A DNA stretch of 64,000 nucleotides from Mesonia profundi. GTDB taxonomy: Bacteria > Bacteroidota > Bacteroidia > Flavobacteriales > Flavobacteriaceae. Made by a program: the position numbers and the translations under genes. The stretch spans positions 1 to 64,000 of the forward strand of contig NZ_JAVHUL010000017.1 of assembly GCF_031085155.1 (NCBI RefSeq), written 5' to 3'. Positions 58,574 to 64,000 of this stretch are shown here, piece by piece; the stretch's first letter is position 1; each line of letters begins with the position of its first letter. The notes under the pieces are model-generated. The model had not been told where the DNA came from and did no database searches. It worked only from the letters and a program-made list of their open reading frames with translations.

Positions 58574-59989
58574 ATGAAAAAGATTTTGACTCTAGTAATG
58601 GTATCTGTTTTAGGCGGAGCGATTACTTTAGGCGCTTACAAAATATTCTTGGAAGAAGACCACGTGCCAATCACGACCTCTTCACAAGAACAAAACCCAG
58701 CCCTCAACTATGTTTCCCACTCTAATTACAGCAAAAACTTTAACAGTAAAGATGCCGACTTTACGGAAGCTGCCGATAAAACGGTACATGCCGTAGTACA
58801 CGTAAAAAATGTAGCCATAGGAAGAACTCCCGGAAGCATTGCTGAATATATGGAATACATGCGAACCGGAAGAAGAAGTAACCAAACTCAACGTGCCATT
58901 CAAGGGGCGGGATCTGGAGTAATTATTACCGAAGACGGCTACATCGTCACCAATAACCACGTGATTAAAGGAGCTTCAGAACTTGAAGTCACCCTAAACA
59001 ATAATCTTACCTATAAAGCAGAGGTTATTGGTACCGATGAACGTGCTGATATTGCCTTGATAAAAATTAATGCAGACCAATTGGATTACCTTCCTTTTGG
59101 AGACAGTGATCAAATAAAATTAGGAGAATGGGTCTTGGCTGTAGGAAATCCTTTTAACCTTACCTCAACCGTTACTGCAGGGATTGTGAGCGCCAAAGGT
59201 CGTGATCTGAGTCGCGGAGATCAACGTATGCAATCTTTTATACAAACCGATGCTGCCATCAATCCCGGAAATAGTGGTGGTGCTTTGGTAAATATTAACG
59301 GAGAACTCATTGGAATTAATACGGCAATCACATCACAAACCGGAAGTTATATTGGCTATGGTTTTGCCGTTCCTAGCAATAATGCAAGAAAAATTATTGA
59401 AGATATTTTAGAGTATGGAGACGTGCAACAAGCTATTTTAGGAATTACTGGAGGAACCTTAAACCCTGAAGCTGCTAAAAAACACAAGCTTTCCATTTCT
59501 CAGGGCGTTTACATTAGTTCTACCGAAGACGGCGCAAAAAAAGCAGGACTTAAAGAAGGTGATCTTATTACAAACATAGACGGAATAAGAATTAGAAAAT
59601 TAGAAGACCTAACTTCTTACATTCAAACCAAACGTCCTAACGACGAAGTACAAATCAATTATTTACGTAACGGAAGTGAAAAAATCACTAAAGTAAAACT
59701 GACGAAGTTTGAAACTTTTGTCATTGAGGCAGCAGGAATAGAAATCACCAATGCAGGAGAATCTTTCTTAAGTCAATTCAATTCGACTAGCGGAGTAAAA
59801 ATTTACAGACCTTTATCTGATCAAATGGATATTCCTGTGAACGAGTTTATCATCACTCAAGTTAACGATCAACGAGTAAGTAATGTAGAAGACGTTAAAG
59901 AAGTTCTTAAAGATAAGGCACCAAATCAAGTGACTAAACTTACGTTTAGAAACAAGCAAGGTCAAGAAGAAAGCTACATCTTTAGGTAA
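58574..59989 (+). CDS. DegP/HtrA-like periplasmic serine protease
   Basis: 471-residue protein with a signal-like N-terminus (LTLVMVSVLGGAITLGAYK), a trypsin-like domain with the triad His in IVTNNHVIKGA, Asp in DERADIALIKI and Ser in NPGNSGGALVN, and two PDZ domains: one starting about residue 290 with ILGITGG and a shorter one at the C-terminus. It degrades or refolds misfolded envelope proteins. ATG 58574 puts the signal segment at the N-terminus; an earlier in-frame start would add 13 residues. Single gene with a terminator. Confidence 0.93.
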   Translation: MKKILTLVMVSVLGGAITLGAYKIFLEEDHVPITTSSQEQNPALNYVSHSNYSKNFNSKDADFTEAADKTVHAVVHVKNVAIGRTPGSIAEYMEYMRTGRRSNQTQRAIQGAGSGVIITEDGYIVTNNHVIKGASELEVTLNNNLTYKAEVIGTDERADIALIKINADQLDYLPFGDSDQIKLGEWVLAVGNPFNLTSTVTAGIVSAKGRDLSRGDQRMQSFIQTDAAINPGNSGGALVNINGELIGINTAITSQTGSYIGYGFAVPSNNARKIIEDILEYGDVQQAILGITGGTLNPEAAKKHKLSISQGVYISSTEDGAKKAGLKEGDLITNIDGIRIRKLEDLTSYIQTKRPNDEVQINYLRNGSEKITKVKLTKFETFVIEAAGIEITNAGESFLSQFNSTSGVKIYRPLSDQMDIPVNEFIITQVNDQRVSNVEDVKEVLKDKAPNQVTKLTFRNKQGQEESYIFR

Positions 59990-60013
59990 GAATATATGGA
60001 ATTAAAATCTTTA

Positions 60014-60054
60014 AAAAATCCTCTTCCACAAATACGTGAGAGGATTTTTAGTTT
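60014..60054 (+). terminator. Terminator of the degP-like gene
   Basis: Stem AAAAATCCTCT (60014-60024) with AGAGGATTTTT (60039-60049), then AGTTTTT. Inner CAC/GTG pairs extend it. Confidence 0.82.
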
Positions 60055-60081
60055 TTAGTCTATGAATATGGTTTAAATAAT

Positions 60082-60089
60082 TATTTTTG
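60082..60089 (+). promoter_or_regulatory. Candidate -7 box of gap
   Basis: TATTTTTG fits TAnnTTTG, 29 bases before the ATG at 60119. -33 element weak. Confidence 0.4.
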
Positions 60090-60118
60090 CACGACCTTAA
60101 ATCTTAACACAACATAAA

Positions 60119-61564
60119 ATGAGTCAAAACGAAAAATACGAAAAGGAACTTGCTTTTCAAGCAGATAGAAGGAAAGCCACGGTAGAATTTATTAAAACCG
60201 TCAATGATTTATGGTATGATAAAGCGATAGAGCTTGTTCTTTTTAAAAACCAATTGATTGATAAAAGCGTTAGCGAGATACTTAACCTGCACGAATATGC
60301 AGGAGAGTTTGTAGAAAAACCAGTTTCTATATTCGACTCGGTTGAAATTGCTCAGGCCATCAAAACAATCGATCTTCCACCCGCAAAATTGGATATTGGA
60401 AAGTTAACCTATGAGTACCAAAAAGAAGCAGACAAATACAATAATGCAACTGCTTTTGTAAATGGAAAATTAGGAGAGGCTAAAAATTACGAAGATATTG
60501 AGCCAAAAGATGTGGTTTTATACGGTTTTGGTAGAATTGGTAGATTATTGGCTCGTGAACTCATGTCTAAAATGGGGAAAGGAAGTCAGCTTCGTTTAAG
60601 AGCTATCGTTGTTAGAGGCAGTGTAGACAAAACTGTTTTAGAAAAAAGAGCCTCGCTTTTAAGAAGTGATTCTGTACACGGAGATTTTTTAGGAACTGTG
60701 TCTTATTCCGTAGAAAAAAGTGCGTTGATCATTAATGGGACTACGGTTCATATTATTTCTGCCAACCAACCAGAAGACATTGATTATACAGAGTACGGCA
60801 TCAATGATGCTTTAATTATAGATAATACAGGTGCTTTTAGAGATAAAGAAGCTTTAGAAAGACACTTAACAAAAGGGGCTAGCAAAGTGTTATTAACGGC
60901 TCCAGGAAAAGGAGTTCCTAATATTGTACACGGAGTTAATCAGAAAGAACACAATCCAGATGAGGTTTCTATCTTCTCTGCCGCTTCTTGTACTACCAAT
61001 GCGATTACTCCGGTTTTAAAAGCCATTGAAGATTCTTTAGGAGTAGATCACGGACATTTAGAAACCATTCACGCGTATACCAACGATCAAAATTTGGTAG
61101 ACAATATGCACAGTAAATACAGAAGAGGTCGTGCAGCCGCATTAAATATGGTGATTACGGAAACTGGTGCAGGAAAAGCAGTTGCAAAAGCACTCCCTGT
61201 ATTAGAAGGTAAGTTAACATCAAATGCTATTCGTGTTCCGGTTCCTAATGGCTCTTTAGCTATCTTAAACCTAAACATTAAAAAAGCAGTTACTTTAGAC
61301 AAGTTAAACGACATTTTAAAAAAATATGCGTTAGAAGGAGATTTAGTAGAGCAAATTAAATACTCTGTAGATAACGAATTGGTTTCTTCAGATATTGTAG
61401 GTTGTTCGGCTCCGTCTATTTATGACAGTAATGCTACGATTGTTACTGAAGATGGTAAAAATATCATTCTATATATTTGGTACGATAACGAATATGGATA
61501 CAGCCACCAAGTTATTAGATTAGCAAAATACATTGCCAAAGTAAGAAGATTCACTTACTACTAG
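60119..61564 (+). CDS. gap: Glyceraldehyde-3-phosphate dehydrogenase, long form
   Basis: 481-residue GAPDH, about 140 residues longer than the classical enzyme because of an N-terminal helical extension. The catalytic core begins near residue 135 (VVLYGFGRIGRLLAREL). The active site is AASCTTNAITPVLKAI (catalytic Cys near 290) with ETIHAYTNDQNLVDN and WYDNEYGYSHQV. This long type occurs in Bacteroidota and some other bacteria beside a shorter paralogue. Reaction direction (glycolysis or gluconeogenesis) cannot be read from sequence. Confidence 0.93.
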   Translation: MSQNEKYEKELAFQADRRKATVEFIKTVNDLWYDKAIELVLFKNQLIDKSVSEILNLHEYAGEFVEKPVSIFDSVEIAQAIKTIDLPPAKLDIGKLTYEYQKEADKYNNATAFVNGKLGEAKNYEDIEPKDVVLYGFGRIGRLLARELMSKMGKGSQLRLRAIVVRGSVDKTVLEKRASLLRSDSVHGDFLGTVSYSVEKSALIINGTTVHIISANQPEDIDYTEYGINDALIIDNTGAFRDKEALERHLTKGASKVLLTAPGKGVPNIVHGVNQKEHNPDEVSIFSAASCTTNAITPVLKAIEDSLGVDHGHLETIHAYTNDQNLVDNMHSKYRRGRAAALNMVITETGAGKAVAKALPVLEGKLTSNAIRVPVPNGSLAILNLNIKKAVTLDKLNDILKKYALEGDLVEQIKYSVDNELVSSDIVGCSAPSIYDSNATIVTEDGKNIILYIWYDNEYGYSHQVIRLAKYIAKVRRFTYY

Positions 61565-61582
61565 AGTTTTATAACGTACTAG

Positions 61583-61612
61583 AACCTACTGTTTCCGCAG
61601 TAGGTTTTTTTA
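61583..61612 (+). terminator. Terminator of gap
   Basis: Stem AACCTACTG (61583-61591) with CAGTAGGTT (61598-61606), loop TTTCCG, then T-run. Confidence 0.9.
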
Positions 61613-61637
61613 TTAACTACAAGAAAGCATAAATTAG

Positions 61638-61645
61638 TATCTTTG
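61638..61645 (+). promoter_or_regulatory. Candidate -7 box for the 61727-63017 operon
   Basis: TATCTTTG fits TAnnTTTG. It lies 81 bases before the ATG at 61727. The -33 TTG is missing. Confidence 0.4.
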
Positions 61646-61726
61646 CCGCTTTAAAATTCAACCCAACTTCTATACAATAAGTAATAATTTTAAGACGTTG
61701 TGCTTACAAACTATAAAATACCTGAA

Positions 61727-62326
61727 ATGAAAAAATCGTTTTTTAGCTTCTTTCTTGTACTACTTCTTAGCGGAAGTGTTTTCGCTCAAGAGGAAGTTTC
61801 ACAAGAAAAAGAAAAAGATAACTCCATAAACGCGCAGTTTACGGAAATGATTGATGATGCTAACAACTATCAAGAATATAAAGTTGTGAAGCAATTTAAA
61901 CTTACTCAGCTTCAAAAAAATACCGTACAAGAACTTGAAAGTTTAAATAAAACCATCAAGGCTTCTAGCGATACGATTCAAAACCAACGAAAAGAGATTG
62001 CTAAGCTTCAGCAGAAATTAGACGGAACTAATGAAGATTTGGCTAGCATTACTCAAGAAAAAGATGACATCCAATTTTTAGGAGTTGCTACCAATAAAGG
62101 CAGCTACCAAACTACCATGTGGGTGATTATTTTAACGCTTGTACTTATTCTTCTCTTCTTTATCTACAAATTCAAAAACAGCAATGTGTTGACAAAAGAG
62201 GCAAGAAAAAACTTAGCAGAAAATGAAGCTGATTTTGAAGAGTTTCGTAAAATGTCGCTAGAAAAGCAACAGAAACTAGGTAGAATGCTTCAAGACGAGA
62301 AAAACAAACAAGCGAATAAAAGTTAA
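61727..62326 (+). CDS. Exported coiled-coil membrane protein upstream of trmD
   Basis: 199-residue protein with a signal peptide (FFSFFLVLLLSGSVFAQE), a central coiled coil (QLQKNTVQELESLNKTIKAS and on) and a C-terminal membrane helix (MWVIILTLVLILLFFIY) followed by a charged tail. This topology would leave the coiled coil in the periplasm. It is conserved next to trmD in flavobacteria, where it is sometimes given the trmD product name by error. ATG 61727 places the signal at the start. Function unknown. Confidence 0.8.
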   Translation: MKKSFFSFFLVLLLSGSVFAQEEVSQEKEKDNSINAQFTEMIDDANNYQEYKVVKQFKLTQLQKNTVQELESLNKTIKASSDTIQNQRKEIAKLQQKLDGTNEDLASITQEKDDIQFLGVATNKGSYQTTMWVIILTLVLILLFFIYKFKNSNVLTKEARKNLAENEADFEEFRKMSLEKQQKLGRMLQDEKNKQANKS

Positions 62327-62339
62327 ATAGACTTTAGCC

Positions 62340-63017
62340 ATGCGAATAGATATCATCACGGTTGTCCCCGACATTCTTAAAAGTCCTTTTGAAGCTTCTA
62401 TTTTAAAAAGAGCTATAGAAAAAGGACTCGTAGAAGTACACTTGCATAATTTAAGAGATTATGTAACCGATAATTATAAGCAAATTGATGATTATCAATT
62501 TGGCGGAGGCGCAGGAATGGTGATGATGGTAGAACCTATAGACAAATGCATTTCAGACCTGCAGTCGCAACGTGATTATGACGAGGTGATTTATATGACT
62601 CCAGATGGGGAAAAGCTAAACCAGCGGATGGCCAATCAGCTTTCGCTAAAAGGAAATATCATTCTCCTTTGCGGACATTATAAAGGAGTAGATCAACGGG
62701 TTCGCGATCATTTTATCACCAAAGAAATTTCGGTGGGAGATTATGTGCTTTCTGGCGGAGAGCTGGGAGCTGCTATTGTATGTGATGCAATTATTAGATT
62801 GATTCCAGGAGTTCTAGGCAATGAAACCTCTGCGTTAACCGATTCTTTTCAGGATGATTTATTGGCACCCCCTATTTACACCCGACCTGCAGAATATAAA
62901 GGCTGGAAAGTGCCAGAAGTGCTCACCAGTGGCAATTTTGGAAAAATTGAAGCTTGGAGAGAAGAGCAAGCCTACCAAAGAACACAGGAAAAAAGACCCG
63001 ATTTATTAAAAGATTAA
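62340..63017 (+). CDS. trmD: tRNA (guanine37-N1)-methyltransferase
   Basis: 225-residue SPOUT methyltransferase forming m1G37 and preventing frameshifts. It starts with [13 protein letters not shown], has [14 protein letters not shown], the SAM-binding trefoil-knot region [13 protein letters not shown] and [13 protein letters not shown], and ends with [19 protein letters not shown]. Complete. It follows the membrane-protein gene after 13 bases. rplS follows under its own promoter. Confidence 0.96.
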   Translation: MRIDIITVVPDILKSPFEASILKRAIEKGLVEVHLHNLRDYVTDNYKQIDDYQFGGGAGMVMMVEPIDKCISDLQSQRDYDEVIYMTPDGEKLNQRMANQLSLKGNIILLCGHYKGVDQRVRDHFITKEISVGDYVLSGGELGAAIVCDAIIRLIPGVLGNETSALTDSFQDDLLAPPIYTRPAEYKGWKVPEVLTSGNFGKIEAWREEQAYQRTQEKRPDLLKD

Positions 63018-63027
63018 ATCGATAAGC

Positions 63028-63057
63028 TTGTTGGTATGAAAATAAATATTATTTTTG
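63028..63057 (+). promoter_or_regulatory. Promoter of rplS
   Basis: TTG (63028-63030), 19 bases, TATTTTTG (63050-63057), a full Bacteroidota-type match. It predicts a leader of about 70 bases before the L19 start codon. Confidence 0.7.
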
Positions 63058-63066
63058 CATTCGCTT

Positions 63067-63106
63067 CTAAATCAACCTCTGGCGATAATCGCGAACGTTG
63101 TTTTAG
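63067..63106 (+). ncRNA. Structured leader of ribosomal protein L19 mRNA
   Basis: CTAAATCAAC (63067-63076) pairs with GTTGTTTTAG (63097-63106): nine Watson-Crick pairs around one T-T mismatch. The 20-base apical part contains a further short GCG/CGC stem. It lies between the rplS promoter and start codon, where an autoregulatory ribosomal-protein leader is expected. A bL19 leader motif specific to flavobacteria has been proposed, as I recall; I could not verify that this sequence belongs to it. Confidence 0.6.
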
Positions 63107-63131
63107 TTTTACTTAAATATAATAAGAAATT

Positions 63132-63488
63132 ATGGAATCGTTAATCCAATTTGTACAAGACGAATTCGTTACTAAAAAAGAATTCCCAAAATTTGATGCA
63201 GGAGATACTATCACAGTATACTACGAAATTGCAGAGGGACAAAAAACACGTACGCAGTTTTTTAGAGGAGTAGTTATCCAAAAGAAAGGATCTGGAACTT
63301 CACAAACATTCACTATTCGTAAGATAAGTGGTACTGTTGGTGTAGAACGTATTTTCCCAGTTAACTTACCTGCTCTTCAAAAAGTAGAAGTTAATAAAAG
63401 AGGTAAAGTTCGTAGAGCTAGAATTTACTACTTTAGAGAACTTACTGGTAAAAAAGCAAGAATTAAAGAACGTCGCTTAAAGCAATAA
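63132..63488 (+). CDS. rplS: 50S ribosomal protein L19
   Basis: 118-residue bL19, located at the 30S-50S interface. It has the typical FDAGDTITVYYEIAEGQKTRTQFFRG start, GVVIQKKGSGTSQTFTIRKI, and the GVERIFPVNLP segment, ending with a basic tail RIYYFRELTGKKARIKERR. The order trmD-rplS is the ancestral arrangement. A predicted hairpin sits in its leader and a terminator follows. Confidence 0.97.
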   Translation: MESLIQFVQDEFVTKKEFPKFDAGDTITVYYEIAEGQKTRTQFFRGVVIQKKGSGTSQTFTIRKISGTVGVERIFPVNLPALQKVEVNKRGKVRRARIYYFRELTGKKARIKERRLKQ

Positions 63489-63509
63489 GTTCTAATTCTC
63501 AAATAAAAG

Positions 63510-63539
63510 AAAGTCTTCCTCTAAGGGAGACTTTTTTTT
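63510..63539 (+). terminator. Terminator of rplS
   Basis: Stem AAAGTCTTCC (63510-63519) with GGGAGACTTT (63525-63534), one G-T pair, loop TCTAA, then a T-run. Confidence 0.88.

Positions 63540-64000
<461 letters not shown>

Overview
The window is chromosomal DNA of a member of the Flavobacteriaceae (phylum Bacteroidota), probably marine or saline. The evidence is: low GC; several sites matching the Bacteroidota promoter pattern TTG-N18-21-TAnnTTTG; few visible Shine-Dalgarno sequences; and gene families typical of the group (BT0820-type HAD protein, DUF6428 in an ars operon, tandem carboxypeptidase-regulatory-like exported proteins, DUF6702, long GAPDH, monomeric NADP isocitrate dehydrogenase, MtaB). 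The genus cannot be fixed from sequence alone. Most of the window is ordinary core genome. No phage, insertion sequence or CRISPR array is visible.

Layout. 1-1467: a truncated ClC-type channel gene and a decayed stretch. 1468-6738: a three-gene proton-translocating transhydrogenase (pntAA, pntAB, pntB) followed by a histidine kinase and a sigma-54 activator. 7153-9369: glutamate dehydrogenase, a GreA/Rnk-like protein and a coiled-coil protein. 9436-11952 (minus): an arsenic operon arsR-DUF6428-arsC-ACR3. 12046-13703: a DinB protein and three tandem rhodanese genes. 14014-20610: the complete trp operon trpEGDCFBA, preceded by an attenuator with a 18-residue leader peptide carrying three consecutive Trp codons. 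20723-24493: a VWA-domain protein and several very small membrane or lipoprotein genes. 24574-31736: a tryptophan/kynurenine degradation cluster (kynureninase, kynurenine monooxygenase, oxalocrotonate decarboxylase-type protein, RidA-type deaminase, aminomuconate semialdehyde dehydrogenase, ACMSD, O-methyltransferase).

31713-37940 (minus): PAP2 phosphatase, TatA, M1 peptidase, DUF6702 and three paralogous exported carboxypeptidase-regulatory-like proteins. 38044-46128: PepE, glutaminase, tRNA-Gly, acetyltransferases, an M15 peptidase with a Tat-like signal, phosphoglycerate mutase, a thioredoxin-like lipoprotein, a HAD protein, methionine aminopeptidase, a NUMOD4/HNH-like protein and a methyltransferase. 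46205-52689: TPR protein, thioredoxin-like protein, cardiolipin synthase, lytic transglycosylase, hydrolase and MtaB. 52892-55709: peptide-binding lipoprotein and a HipA-like kinase/DUF3037 pair. 56110-58449 (minus): MltG, acetyltransferase, DapF. 58574-64000: DegP-like protease, GAPDH, a membrane protein, TrmD, ribosomal protein L19 with a structured leader, and the start of isocitrate dehydrogenase.

The most interesting signals are regulatory: the near-leaderless trp attenuator with mutually exclusive hairpins, the hairpin in the rplS (L19) leader, and an imperfect palindromic dispersed repeat found once between trpB and trpA and once, inverted, downstream of the DUF3037 gene. No clearly new enzyme system was found. 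The best candidates for undescribed biology are the HipA-like/DUF3037 pair, the domesticated NUMOD/HNH-like gene overlapping map, and the three-rhodanese operon with one catalytically dead member.
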